A DNA stretch of 64,000 nt, taken from Yoonia maritima (GTDB taxonomy: Bacteria > Pseudomonadota > Alphaproteobacteria > Rhodobacterales > Rhodobacteraceae). A program made the translations under genes and the position numbers. Numbering within the stretch: position 1 is the first letter of the stretch; every line of letters starts with the position of its first letter. Below are positions 1-8,256 of the stretch, in pieces. The DNA lies in assembly GCF_002933395.1 (NCBI RefSeq), contig NZ_PKFN01000008.1, forward strand, positions 620,001-684,000, given 5' to 3'. The notes beneath the pieces are model-generated. The model had not been told where the DNA came from. It saw only the letters and a list, made by a program, of their open reading frames with translations, and did no database searches.

Positions 1-102
1 GCGCACAACAGGCCGCAGCGATGACATCGGCGCTTCGGCACTGACGCCAGTTGCATAGCTCGAAGCCAGCCCGGCGAGCATCGTGCGTCTGGTCAGCTTC
101 AT
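1..102 (-). CDS. Partial N-terminus of exported protein, probably D-Ala-D-Ala carboxypeptidase
   Basis: Only the first 34 codons are present; the gene runs off the left edge. The N-terminus has a twin-arginine-like stretch ([11 protein letters not shown]) followed by a short hydrophobic run and a likely AxA-type cleavage region, then a Ser/Pro-rich segment ending in SLRPVVR. Its ATG overlaps the nadD stop as ATGA, so the two genes are translationally coupled. In rhodobacteria the gene downstream of nadD is often a PBP4-type D-alanyl-D-alanine carboxypeptidase with just this kind of start. That name is inferred from context; the visible part carries no catalytic motif. Confidence 0.55.
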   Translation of the reverse strand, partial: MKLTRRTMLAGLASSYATGVSAEAPMSSLRPVVR

Positions 103-695
103 TTCCACTCACCTCGCGCACGAATAGCCGTCGAGGACTGATTGGACATTGGCAGGTTCACAAACGACCATGCGGGCGCAGGCAAACGTCCAATGATGTG
201 GCTTGCTGTGCTCGGAACCTTTGATTGGGCATACATACGCCCGGCTTTAGACAGCCGCGCCGCGATGCGATCACCGGGGCGCGCAATCACGCCAATTGGC
301 ACGTTATCGATAATCCACCGCCAATCCTGCCAGTAATGGAACTGCGCCAAGTTATCAGCCCCCATCAGCCATACAAAACGCACCCCCGGATACCGCCGCT
401 GCAAAGCCTGCAAGGTTTGCGCTGTGTACCGCGTGCCAAGCTGTGCTTCGACCCCGGTCACGCGAACACGTGGGTGTTGCATCATGGCTGACGCCGCCTG
501 AATCCGTTCATTTAAAGGGGCAGGCCCATTTTTCTTAAGCGGGTTCCCCGGACTGACAAGCCACCAAACATGATCCAGTCCAAAACGTTTCAGCGCCGCC
601 TTGGTAATATGCACATGGCCTTCGTGCGGTGGATCAAACGATCCACCAAGCAAGCCAATCACCTGACCAGATTTTGCGACTGGAAATCCGTACAC
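99..695 (-). CDS. nadD: Nicotinate-nucleotide adenylyltransferase NadD
   Basis: Converts nicotinate mononucleotide and ATP to deamido-NAD in cytosolic NAD synthesis. The nucleotidyltransferase signature [11 protein letters not shown] lies near residues 17-27, followed by the GNPLK segment, a GADN motif and the C-terminal SSTAIR phosphate-binding motif near residues 187-192. At 198 residues it has the usual family length. I chose the GTG at 695 because AAAGGA sits 6 nt upstream and the protein then begins with the familiar GFPVA-type leader; a TTG at 722 would add nine unlikely residues. The stop overlaps the downstream carboxypeptidase-like gene by 4 bp. Confidence 0.93.
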   Translation of the reverse strand: MYGFPVAKSGQVIGLLGGSFDPPHEGHVHITKAALKRFGLDHVWWLVSPGNPLKKNGPAPLNERIQAASAMMQHPRVRVTGVEAQLGTRYTAQTLQALQRRYPGVRFVWLMGADNLAQFHYWQDWRWIIDNVPIGVIARPGDRIAARLSKAGRMYAQSKVPSTASHIIGRLPAPAWSFVNLPMSNQSSTAIRARGEWK

Positions 696-755
696 ACCAC
701 TTCCTTTATTACCCAAAGGCAAAAAGCCGAGGTCCGCTGTAAAAGTAAAGCCCTG

Positions 756-1586
756 TCAGGCTACAAAACGCATGAACGCGAACTGTTCACCATTCGGGGA
801 CCAACACGGAACGTTGATTGTGCCTTGTCCTCCGTTTAGGCGAACAAGGCGCTTGGCTGAACCGCCGGATGCTGACATCAAACGCAACTCGACATCAAGT
901 CCACCGGGATGTCCTTGGGTATCCTTTGGATATGCCAAGTAAAGAACATGTGTACCGTCGGGCGATGGATGCGGAAACCAATTCACCGCTTCATCATCGG
1001 TCATCTGCTCAAGATTTGTTCCATCTGGCCTGATCCGCCATAGATCAACCCGACCGTTATGTTCACCGTTAAACCAAATCCACTGGCCATCAGGCGTATA
1101 ATCGGGCCCGTCAACATGATCGAACACATCCGTGATGCACCGTTCAATCCCGCCGGCGACCGGGCAAGTATAAAGCGCAAATGGCCCACCACGTTTAGCG
1201 ACATACGCTAATGTCGCACCGTCAGGCGACCATCCATGCCAATAGGACGGCGTCTGCTCGGTCACGCGTGAGGGCACACCGCCACCAATCGGCACGGTAT
1301 AAATACAACTTTCATCCGTGCGACGACTGTCACTTATGACCAGCATCTTTCCATCAGGCGAAACACCGTGATCATTGTTGCAGGCAGTTGCAAATCCTGT
1401 ATCGATAGGATGCAATGCTGGCGCATCCAACGGCACACGAAAAATCCACCCACCACCGTTCACAATCAGATAGCCATCTGGATGCCAATTGGGCGCTTCA
1501 ATATGCTCAGGATGGTCCAGCAAGACCTCTACCGCCCCACTGTGCAACGTGTAAACACAAAGCTGGCTCCGTAGGGTGGGTTTCAA
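756..1586 (-). CDS. TolB-like beta-propeller protein (PD40 repeats)
   Basis: A cytosolic-looking 276-residue propeller made of WD40-like PD40 blades. Blade turns of the type HPDG, SPDG, TPDG and SPNG recur near residues 35, 76, 120, 164, 208 and 263. There is no signal peptide, so this is not the periplasmic TolB of the Tol-Pal system. It is the last gene of the aldo/keto reductase-GH43 operon and probably binds or senses something linked to sugar use; the ligand is unknown. The only in-frame start near the expected N-terminus is a TTG at 1586 that overlaps the GH43 stop and lies inside a palindromic repeat, so the first seven residues (MKPTLRS) are repeat-encoded. Confidence 0.75.
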   Translation of the reverse strand: MKPTLRSQLCVYTLHSGAVEVLLDHPEHIEAPNWHPDGYLIVNGGGWIFRVPLDAPALHPIDTGFATACNNDHGVSPDGKMLVISDSRRTDESCIYTVPIGGGVPSRVTEQTPSYWHGWSPDGATLAYVAKRGGPFALYTCPVAGGIERCITDVFDHVDGPDYTPDGQWIWFNGEHNGRVDLWRIRPDGTNLEQMTDDEAVNWFPHPSPDGTHVLYLAYPKDTQGHPGGLDVELRLMSASGGSAKRLVRLNGGQGTINVPCWSPNGEQFAFMRFVA

Positions 1587-1592
1587 CCCACC
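1570..1592. repeat. Dispersed palindromic repeat, copy A
   Basis: An almost perfect hairpin, read on the minus strand as GGTGGGTTGAAACCCACC followed by CTACG. It covers the stop codon of the GH43 gene and the start codon of the TolB-like gene. Two close relatives occur at 5922-5943 and 15494-15523. It resembles the REP-type palindromes scattered in many proteobacterial genomes. Confidence 0.7.
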
Positions 1593-3178
1593 TCTCCCGG
1601 CAGATAGTTGAACTGAGTGAACCGAGCTTCCTTGCCCTGACCTGACGTATCAAATGCAACCATCCCAACGAAGGCGCCTGTGAACGATCCGTGTTCACCC
1701 CGCCCTCCTTCGTCTGATATCACCGACGCATCAAGCGCAGGACCAAAGGCAACCCACTCGCCCCCTTGGCGATAATAGAACTGCTGCATTGCTCCGTTCA
1801 CCTCAACACGCAGGTCAACTGATCCACGCTCTAGCCGCGCGTCCTCGGTTGGAAACGTCAGCGCACACTCAGGCCAGTCGCCCGCACAGGACATTAACGT
1901 CAAAACGGGGCCAACACCTTCGGCATAAGTCACCAACGCCGCGTGAAACTTGTGACGGTTGTAATAGGTCGTCAAACCCGCTGCCTGCTGATAGGTATCG
2001 GCGACAATTTCAACTGTCGTTTCGGCACAATACGCGTGGTGTTCTTGCCGACGAGCAACCAATGACTGCTCAAACCAGCTTCCGATGCTTTCACGCCCAA
2101 TCAAAACCAACGCATCATCATCTTCGCGGAAAATGCGCGCGGTTTCCGGTGTCCGAAGCCATTGAAACTCTGGCGGTAGCTGTCCACCAAGCTGGCGCAA
2201 CACTGGCACAGGCGCATGCTGTTTCACATCAACAGGCGCTTTGACCTCGACCCGTGGCACCATACCCCCTGCCTTCAGATACAGCCAGTCGTCGCGCCAC
2301 TCGACTTCCTCGATGCCTGTCTCTCGGCCAAGGGCACAAAATGGGCCATGCGGCCCCTCCAATGGACGCCCCATCAGAAACGTATGGTAAAGACCGCCCC
2401 AATGGGTTTCGACATATTGGCCATGCCCGGTGCGCTGAATCGGTCCATCCGACCCTTCCGCGCAGATCACATGTAAATCTGGGTGGTTTTCATAAGGTCC
2501 CCAAATATCCCGAGAACGCGCGAGCGACACCGCATGATTGTAGCCAGTGCCACCTTCAGCCGTAGTCATGTAATAGTAACCGTTACGCTTAAAGATGTGA
2601 GGCGCTTCGGTCAGGCCACGTGGCGTGCCTGCGTATACATTTTTCACCGGGCCAAACAGCCCCTTTTCAGGTAACCATTCCTGCAACAAAATACCGTCAA
2701 ACGATGCGTGTGCAGGGTTTCCGCCAGTGCCGGGACCGCGATGGTTCCATTGCATATTCATGAAATATTTGCGGCCGTCGTCATCATGAAACAGCGACGG
2801 GTCAAATCCACTCGAATTCACATACCAAGGATCGGTCCATTCACCATCAATCGTTTCACAGGTGGTGATATAATTCGGCGCATCTTTGAACCCACCGTCC
2901 AGCCGCTTAACATCCGTGTAAACCAGCCAAAATTTGCCATCTGCATACGACAGACAGGGGGCCCAAATCCCGCAGCTATCACCGTTGCCGCGCATATCCA
3001 AAAGCGCAGCGCGGTTGAGCGGACGCGCGACCAAATCCCAATTCACTAAATCGCGCGAATGATAGATTTGCACGCCGGGATACCACTCAAACGTGGACAC
3101 AGCGATATAGTAATCTTCGCCAATCCGACAAAACGACGGGTCAGCGTTGAAACCGGGTAAAATCGGGTTCTGGATCAT
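1583..3178 (-). CDS. xynB: Glycoside hydrolase family 43 beta-xylosidase
   Basis: Hydrolyses beta-1,4-xylosides or arabinosides. The five-bladed GH43 propeller occupies roughly residues 1-310, with the three expected carboxylates: base Asp13 in GFNADPS, pKa-tuning Asp126 in SSGFDPS and acid Glu191 in LTEAPH. A C-terminal beta-sandwich of about 200 residues follows, as in the 530-residue GH43 xylosidases. No signal peptide is seen, so it acts on imported xylo-oligosaccharides. The start overlaps the upstream aldo/keto reductase stop by 4 bp and the stop overlaps the TolB-like gene. The exact sugar specificity is inferred from the family. Confidence 0.9.
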   Translation of the reverse strand: MIQNPILPGFNADPSFCRIGEDYYIAVSTFEWYPGVQIYHSRDLVNWDLVARPLNRAALLDMRGNGDSCGIWAPCLSYADGKFWLVYTDVKRLDGGFKDAPNYITTCETIDGEWTDPWYVNSSGFDPSLFHDDDGRKYFMNMQWNHRGPGTGGNPAHASFDGILLQEWLPEKGLFGPVKNVYAGTPRGLTEAPHIFKRNGYYYMTTAEGGTGYNHAVSLARSRDIWGPYENHPDLHVICAEGSDGPIQRTGHGQYVETHWGGLYHTFLMGRPLEGPHGPFCALGRETGIEEVEWRDDWLYLKAGGMVPRVEVKAPVDVKQHAPVPVLRQLGGQLPPEFQWLRTPETARIFREDDDALVLIGRESIGSWFEQSLVARRQEHHAYCAETTVEIVADTYQQAAGLTTYYNRHKFHAALVTYAEGVGPVLTLMSCAGDWPECALTFPTEDARLERGSVDLRVEVNGAMQQFYYRQGGEWVAFGPALDASVISDEGGRGEHGSFTGAFVGMVAFDTSGQGKEARFTQFNYLPGEVG

Positions 3179-4230
3179 TTCTTACGCTCCGCCGCACCCT
3201 GCGTTTGCTCGGCTGATTTGGCCCAAAGATTGATCTGCTCTTCGTCCGCATATTTATCGATCAGCGATAGTTCATCTGCCGTGAAGTCCAGATTGTTAAT
3301 CGCACCAACGCAGTCTTCGACTTGGCTCGGCTTCGATGCACCAATCAGTGCGGTCGTGATCCCGCCATCGCGCAAGACCCAGGCAATCGCCATCTGCGCC
3401 AGCGTCTGACCGCGGCTTTCGGCAATCTCATTAAGCTTACGAATGTTCTCAATCGCACGCTCGGTCAGCATGGTGGGCGCAAGCGATTTACCTTGGCTTG
3501 CGCGGCTGTCTTCAGGAATGCCACCCAAATATTTCTTGGTTAGCATGCCTTGGGCCAGCGGTGTGAACGCAATCGACCCAACGCCGAGATCCTGAAGCGT
3601 ATCTTTCAAACCATCGCGTTCAACCCAACGATTTAGCATGTTGTAAGACGGCTGATGGATCAGACAGGGCGTACCCAGATCTTTCAAAATCGCGACGGCT
3701 TCGCGGGTGCGTTCAGTGTTGTACGAAGAAATCCCCGCATATAGCGCACGACCCGACCGCACGATGTAATCCAACGCGCCCATCGTTTCTTCAAGTGGGG
3801 TATCAGGATCGAAACGGTGCGAATAAAAGATATCGACGTAATCCAAACCCATCCGTTTGAGCGACTGATCACATGACGCAATCAAATACTTGCGGCTACC
3901 CCATTCACCATATGGGCCGGGCCACATGTCGTAGCCTGCTTTGGAACTGATAATCAGCTCATCGCGGTAACCTTTGAAATCCTCGGACAAGATCGACCCG
4001 AACGCATGTTCCGCAGAACCCGGCGGCGGGCCATAGTTATTGGCCAGATCGAAGTGCGTGATTCCATTGTCAAATGCCGTCCGACAAATTGCACGTTTGG
4101 TATCATGCGGCGTGTCGTGGCCAAAGTTATGCCAAAGCCCAAGCGAGATCGCTGGAAGCTTTACACCAGACGCCCCACAACGGCGGTACACCATGTTTTC
4201 ATAACGGTTTTCTGCTGGAACGTAGGTCAT
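3175..4230 (-). CDS. Aldo/keto reductase, YghZ/GPR-like
   Basis: A cytosolic NADPH-dependent aldo/keto reductase of 351 residues. The catalytic tetrad is visible: Asp61 and Tyr66 in HFDLANNYG, Lys97 in SSKAG and His138 in YSHRFD. The sequence is of the E. coli YghZ type, whose members reduce L-glyceraldehyde 3-phosphate and other aldehydes. It is the first gene of an operon with a GH43 xylosidase and a propeller protein, suggesting a role in sugar or sugar-aldehyde metabolism. GGAGG lies 7 nt before the ATG. The native substrate cannot be read from sequence. Confidence 0.88.
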   Translation of the reverse strand: MTYVPAENRYENMVYRRCGASGVKLPAISLGLWHNFGHDTPHDTKRAICRTAFDNGITHFDLANNYGPPPGSAEHAFGSILSEDFKGYRDELIISSKAGYDMWPGPYGEWGSRKYLIASCDQSLKRMGLDYVDIFYSHRFDPDTPLEETMGALDYIVRSGRALYAGISSYNTERTREAVAILKDLGTPCLIHQPSYNMLNRWVERDGLKDTLQDLGVGSIAFTPLAQGMLTKKYLGGIPEDSRASQGKSLAPTMLTERAIENIRKLNEIAESRGQTLAQMAIAWVLRDGGITTALIGASKPSQVEDCVGAINNLDFTADELSLIDKYADEEQINLWAKSAEQTQGAAERKK

Positions 4231-4333
4231 GTGTTATCCTCCCCTATAACGTTTACGTGGCAAGCGACCACGGCTCTGGTGCGATGTCAACGGGGCAGTC
4301 AGGAAAACCTGACCCGAGATCAACTTTGCCGTG

Positions 4334-4342
4334 TGTTATACT
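4334..4342 (+). promoter_or_regulatory. Possible extended -10 promoter element
   Basis: TGTTATACT (TGn plus TATACT) lies about 58 bp before the small gene at 4400, in the 169-bp divergent gap with the aldo/keto reductase. No good -35 box is seen at 16-18 nt, which is tolerable for an extended -10. Confidence 0.35.
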
Positions 4343-4399
4343 GCTTTTGCTGCATCTTATTTTTAGCGGCATAAACTTTAGCAACAAAGGAGTGTCCTC

Positions 4400-4630
4400 A
4401 TGGCACGTTTTGCGATCGACCTTGGCGAAATGCCGATGTCCAAAGAAGATCAACTGCAACTTCAAAATGAATTGCAGTCCGTAGCCCTTAAACATGTTGC
4501 GCGGCTGGGGTTTGACAAACCCTTTGCCGTCAAATTTCCACGCGAATGGTGGGGCATTATTCTGCACCCTGACCTTGATCGTATTTCTCAAATCGAAGCC
4601 GACCTTGGAAAACGGCTTGGGGGCTTGTGA
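4400..4630 (+). CDS. Small conserved-looking protein of unknown function
   Basis: A 76-residue acidic/basic mixed protein with no membrane segment or signal peptide. It begins MARFAIDLGEMPMSKEDQ and has a Trp pair in the middle (FPREWWGIIL), followed by an amphipathic helix to the C-terminus. AAAGGAG lies 8 nt before the ATG, a strong ribosome site. The stop overlaps the next gene start as TGATG, so the two products are probably made together. I do not recognise the family; it may be the partner of the cysteine-rich protein encoded immediately downstream. Confidence 0.75.
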   Translation: MARFAIDLGEMPMSKEDQLQLQNELQSVALKHVARLGFDKPFAVKFPREWWGIILHPDLDRISQIEADLGKRLGGL

Positions 4631-5064
4631 TGGGCCGCCCTGAAAGGGGCACTTTGGATTCCATAAACGCTGGGGCAGACCGTAGCTGCCCCAGCGCACG
4701 GTGCGAACCGGGTGCCAAATTACTGGGCGTTAAAGGTGCCGATGGACGCATTCACAACCTACGCACTGCAATGGCGGTCGATGATGAATTTATCACAACT
4801 GCTAGCAAAGTAGGCCCACCAGAACAACGGATGCGTTTCTCAAGCCATTGCGCGACCAACGGGTGCAGCCAGTGGACAGGAAATCGATGCGGGGTCATTG
4901 ACCGCGTACTTACACATATCGAGGGTTTCCATTTACCCAAATCAGATGGGCTACCCGCCTGCCCCATTCGCGCCACCTGTCGATGGTTCGATCAAACTGG
5001 GGCAAAGGCATGCCATGCCTGTTCATATGTGGTCACCGATAACGCATCTGCTGTGGTAGAATAA
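4630..5064 (+). CDS. Cysteine-rich protein, possible metal or Fe-S binder
   Basis: A 144-residue protein with nine cysteines (20, 25, 74, 79, 87, 111, 117, 128, 131), seven of them in the second half in the patterns C-x4-C-x7-C and C-x5-C-x10-C-x2-C. His73 and an aromatic CRWF segment flank them. No signal peptide or membrane helix is seen, so the cysteines are presumably reduced in the cytosol and suited to binding a metal or Fe-S cluster; that is inference. The start at 4630 overlaps the upstream stop (TGATG); a GTG one codon earlier is also possible. A strong hairpin follows the stop. Confidence 0.75.
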   Translation: MGRPERGTLDSINAGADRSCPSARCEPGAKLLGVKGADGRIHNLRTAMAVDDEFITTASKVGPPEQRMRFSSHCATNGCSQWTGNRCGVIDRVLTHIEGFHLPKSDGLPACPIRATCRWFDQTGAKACHACSYVVTDNASAVVE

Positions 5065-5069
5065 CACTC

Positions 5070-5096
5070 CTGTCCTGCCGCGCATTGGCAGGACAG
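5070..5096 (+). terminator. Hairpin after cysteine-rich gene, likely terminator
   Basis: A perfect 10-bp stem, CTGTCCTGCC paired with GGCAGGACAG around a 7-nt loop, starts 6 nt after the stop codon. It lacks a T tract, so it may act as a weak terminator or an RNA-stabilising hairpin. Confidence 0.5.
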
Positions 5097-5163
5097 CAGC
5101 ACTGATTGTTATGGGTACAATCCTGCGCTTTTCATGAATGAAAAGCCATGCAACAGTATTTTT

Positions 5164-6096
5164 ATGACACAGCTTTATACCCGCAACGGCGCGCCCGTAT
5201 CGCCTCTCACGTTTGGAACCATGCAATTCGGCGGCACAGCCGACGCCCAAGAAAGCCGTGCGATGTTCGATGCAGCACGCTCCATCGGGATAAATCACTT
5301 CGACACCGCGGTGGGATATACGGGGGGTCGCTCTGAATCCATCCTAGGCGGCATGATCAAACAACAACGAGACGAAATTTTTCTGGCCACAAAGGTCGGA
5401 TATATTGGCGGCGCGTCGCGCACAAACATCGAAGACCAATTTGACCGCAGCCGCAAGCAGCTAAACCAAGACACCGTAGACCTGCTATACCTACACAGAT
5501 TTGATCCAGATACACCGCTTGAAGAAACCTTTAGCACCTTGGCCGAACTTCAAAGCGCGGGCGTTATCCGCTACATCGGCGTGTCGAACTATGCTGCTTG
5601 GCAGGTGATGAAAGCCCAAATCGTTGCGAGATCACTGGGTACAAAAATAGACGCGATCCAACCCATGTACAGCCTTGTCAAACGTCAGTCCGAAGTCGAA
5701 ATTTTCCCGATGGCGCAGGACCAAGACATCGCAGTTATTCCGTATTCCCCGCTTGGGGGCGGGTTGCTGACGGGCAAATACGCAAATGGCGGCACCGGTC
5801 GATTGACTGAAGACGAACGATACCAAGCGCGCTATGATGAAGCATGGATGCATGATGCAGCAAAGGCATTGTCAGGGCTTGCATCTGAATTGGGCACTGA
5901 TGCCGCGACCCTTGCAGTGGCGTGGGTCAAGACCCACCCTACGCGACCCAGCCCTATCATTTCAGCCAGATCGGCCAAGCAGTTAGAACCGTCACTGGCC
6001 GCAAATGAATTTGACATGTCCGCCGAACTTTACGCGCGAATTACAGCGCTCAGTGTTACCCCAGCACCTGCGACCGACAGATTGGAAGAAGCATGA
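5164..6096 (+). CDS. Aldo/keto reductase
   Basis: A 310-residue NAD(P)H-dependent aldo/keto reductase. The tetrad is present as Asp and Tyr in HFDTAVGYTGG, Lys in LATKVG and His in YLHRFD; the C-terminal cofactor segment PIISARSAKQLE is typical. I prefer the ATG at 5164 because the family start follows directly (MTQLYTRNG); the ATG at 5134 would add ten residues, and neither has a clear ribosome site. Its stop overlaps the following flavoprotein gene by 4 bp. Codons near residues 253-260 (WVKTHPTR) coincide with copy B of the palindromic repeat. Confidence 0.87.
   Translation: MTQLYTRNGAPVSPLTFGTMQFGGTADAQESRAMFDAARSIGINHFDTAVGYTGGRSESILGGMIKQQRDEIFLATKVGYIGGASRTNIEDQFDRSRKQLNQDTVDLLYLHRFDPDTPLEETFSTLAELQSAGVIRYIGVSNYAAWQVMKAQIVARSLGTKIDAIQPMYSLVKRQSEVEIFPMAQDQDIAVIPYSPLGGGLLTGKYANGGTGRLTEDERYQARYDEAWMHDAAKALSGLASELGTDAATLAVAWVKTHPTRPSPIISARSAKQLEPSLAANEFDMSAELYARITALSVTPAPATDRLEEA
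5922..5943. repeat. Dispersed palindromic repeat, copy B (inside a gene)
   Basis: GTGGGTC-AA-GACCCAC followed by CCTACG, matching 20 of 22 positions of copy A read on the minus strand. It lies in frame within the aldo/keto reductase and encodes part of WVKTHPTR without changing the expected length of that region. Confidence 0.5.
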
Positions 6097-7163
6097 TCGA
6101 CTTTCTCGTTATAGGAGGTGGTATCGCTGGATTATCAGCTGCAGCACGTCTCTCAGAGCTTGGCAGCGTCACTGTGCTGGAAAGCGAAAGCGCGCTTGCC
6201 TATCACGCTTCGGGACGATCTGCCGCCCTGTTTGAACGCAACTATGGAAAGCCATCAACCATCGCGTTGAATGAAGCGTCTTATGATTTTCACAAAGACG
6301 CTGATGTCCTTAGCCCCCGCGGGATTATGCTGGTGGGAAATAATGGGAATAAGGCAGAGTTCAACACTGACTTCGCCCAAATGAAGCTCAACCAGCTAAG
6401 CATATCAGAGGCCCGAGAACGTCTTCCCATCCTTAATCCCGATGTGGTTACGCAAGTCGGCTATGATGACCGCGCCCAAGACATCGACACGGATAGGCTC
6501 AATCAGACATTCGCCAAATTGGCCCGTAAAAATGGAGCAATCATTCAAACGAAATCCGCTGTCACTGGCATAAAACGTACCGATTTAGGTTGGGCGGTGA
6601 CAACCGTATCGACTACCTATGAGGCAAAAAATATAGTGAATGCCGCAGGCGGGTGGGTCGATATCATCGCGAAAATGGCAGGTATTGCGCCACTTGGCTT
6701 TACGCCGCTTCGTCGGTCAATGGCCCGTATTCCCGCCCCCGAAGGCATGAACGTCAGCACTTGGCCTATGGTCTTTGCAGCAGGTGAAACATGGTATTCT
6801 AAACCTGATGCAGGTGCATTAATCGTGTCGCCCGCGGACGAAGACCTTGTAACGCCACACGATACATATGCCGATGATATGGTATTGGCCGAAGGTATCG
6901 CGCGGTTCGAAGAAAACGTTACCATGTCCGTGACCCGTCTTTTGTCATCATGGGCCGGAATGCGCACGTTTTCACCGGACCGGACGCTCGTTCTTGGGCC
7001 AGACACCAACGACCCCAGTTTTATCTGGTGTGCGGGACAAGGCGGATATGGGATGCAATCGGCCCCCGCCGCAAGCCAGCTACTTGCTGATTTGGTCGCC
7101 AACCGCACCCCTGCAATTTCAGCTGATTCCGTTGCCGCACTATCACCCGTACGTTTTGCCTGA
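6093..7163 (+). CDS. FAD-dependent oxidoreductase, DAO family
   Basis: A 356-residue flavoprotein that opens with the FAD dinucleotide-binding motif GGGIAG (residues 8-13) and has the HASGRSAA segment found in D-amino-acid and D-arginine dehydrogenases. The C-terminal FAD contact GQGGYGMQSAPA is also present. It probably oxidises an amine or amino acid, but the substrate is not readable. It is translationally coupled to the aldo/keto reductase (ATGA overlap) and followed 9 bp later by a GNAT acetyltransferase, so the three form one operon. Confidence 0.85.
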   Translation: MIDFLVIGGGIAGLSAAARLSELGSVTVLESESALAYHASGRSAALFERNYGKPSTIALNEASYDFHKDADVLSPRGIMLVGNNGNKAEFNTDFAQMKLNQLSISEARERLPILNPDVVTQVGYDDRAQDIDTDRLNQTFAKLARKNGAIIQTKSAVTGIKRTDLGWAVTTVSTTYEAKNIVNAAGGWVDIIAKMAGIAPLGFTPLRRSMARIPAPEGMNVSTWPMVFAAGETWYSKPDAGALIVSPADEDLVTPHDTYADDMVLAEGIARFEENVTMSVTRLLSSWAGMRTFSPDRTLVLGPDTNDPSFIWCAGQGGYGMQSAPAASQLLADLVANRTPAISADSVAALSPVRFA

Positions 7164-7172
7164 AAGACCACA

Positions 7173-7901
7173 ATGACACAGACTACAAACCCGCAGGGGC
7201 AGCCTATCGGCAACCCAGTTCCCGAATGGACAGGCTGTGCACCTATTCCCAAAACACCAATGTGCGGACAGTACTGCGACCTTGTTCCGCTTGATTTAGC
7301 GCACAGTGACGAACTGTTCGCGGCCTTTGATGCGGATACAACTGGTACGCTGTGGACATATATGCCCGTCGGGCCATTTGCGTCAGCGCAAGACTATGCC
7401 GCATGGGTTGAAACCGCGCGTCAGAGCCAAGACCCGCTGTATTTCGCAATCATCGCCAAAGATACCGGTCGCCCAGTTGGGGTCGCGAGCTTCCTTCGAA
7501 TTGATCCAGCCAATGGCGTGGTTGAGGTCGGATTTATTACTTTTGCACCCGCACTTCAACGAACCCCCGCCGCAACTGAAGCCATGTATCTAATGATGAA
7601 ACGTGCCATGGGCGACCTGGGCTACAGGCGATACGAATGGAAATGTGACGCGTTAAACGCCCCCTCCCGCAGCGCGGCACAGCGACTTGGCTTTAGCTAT
7701 GACGGGCTGTTTCGACAGGCGACTATCTATAAGGGACGCAACCGCGATACCGCGTGGTTTTCTATACTCGACCAAGACTGGCCGACTGTTGAACACGCCT
7801 TTCAAACTTGGCTGGCACCTGACAATTTTGATACAAACGGACAACAGCGCCAACGTTTGTCTGACCTAATGCCATCGTCAATAATCAATCCCCCCGATTG
7901 A
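7173..7901 (+). CDS. GNAT family N-acetyltransferase, RimJ/RimL-like
   Basis: A 242-residue acetyl-CoA-dependent acetyltransferase of the COG1670 (RimL) type. An N-terminal extension of about 35 residues is followed by the fold: the VGVASFLRI strand, the VEVGFITFAP strand and the late segment ALNAPSRSAAQRLGF, typical of RimJ/L proteins. It may acetylate a protein N-terminus or a small amine. It is the third gene in the operon with the aldo/keto reductase and DAO flavoprotein, which could point to amine metabolism. Confidence 0.85.
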   Translation: MTQTTNPQGQPIGNPVPEWTGCAPIPKTPMCGQYCDLVPLDLAHSDELFAAFDADTTGTLWTYMPVGPFASAQDYAAWVETARQSQDPLYFAIIAKDTGRPVGVASFLRIDPANGVVEVGFITFAPALQRTPAATEAMYLMMKRAMGDLGYRRYEWKCDALNAPSRSAAQRLGFSYDGLFRQATIYKGRNRDTAWFSILDQDWPTVEHAFQTWLAPDNFDTNGQQRQRLSDLMPSSIINPPD

Positions 7902-7932
7902 ATATCTACGCGAGATCGCCAATTAGAGCAGC

Positions 7933-8238
7933 ATGGAAAAAGACAAAACCGTCACAAGCCGCAAACGGTTCGAACGCGAATTTAATCGCGTAGCTGAGCT
8001 GGCCCCTTGGATAGACCGATTGCGCCAGCCCGGCTGGTTCGTTGTGCGTCTATTTTTAGCGCTTATTCTGATCGTGGGCGGCTGCCTTGCGATCCTGCCC
8101 GTACTTGGGCTTTGGATGATCCCGGTTGGGATGCTTTTGCTTGCAATTGATATCCCTGCGTTACAAGGGCCGTTAGCAACCCTTATCGTGCGTGGCCGGT
8201 GGACATGGCACCGGATACGCAAGCGCTGGCGCGGTTAG
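7933..8238 (+). CDS. Small two-helix membrane protein of unknown function
   Basis: A 101-residue protein with a basic, soluble N-terminal third (residues 1-35), two membrane helices near residues 38-57 and 60-78 joined by a very short turn, and an Arg/Trp-rich C-terminus (RGRWTWHRIRKRW). Such short inner-membrane proteins are common in this family of bacteria and are uncharacterised. It is 31 bp after the GNAT gene and may share its transcript. It ends in a hairpin shared with the convergent GcvT-fused gene. Confidence 0.7.
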   Translation: MEKDKTVTSRKRFEREFNRVAELAPWIDRLRQPGWFVVRLFLALILIVGGCLAILPVLGLWMIPVGMLLLAIDIPALQGPLATLIVRGRWTWHRIRKRWRG

Positions 8239-8250
8239 ACAGCGCTTGCG
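8218..8250. terminator. Bidirectional hairpin between convergent genes
   Basis: A perfect 10-bp stem, CGCAAGCGCT paired with AGCGCTTGCG around a 13-nt loop. It straddles the stop of the small membrane protein gene and ends 7 bp before the stop of the convergent flavoprotein gene. Confidence 0.6.
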
Positions 8251-8256
8251 TAAGTA

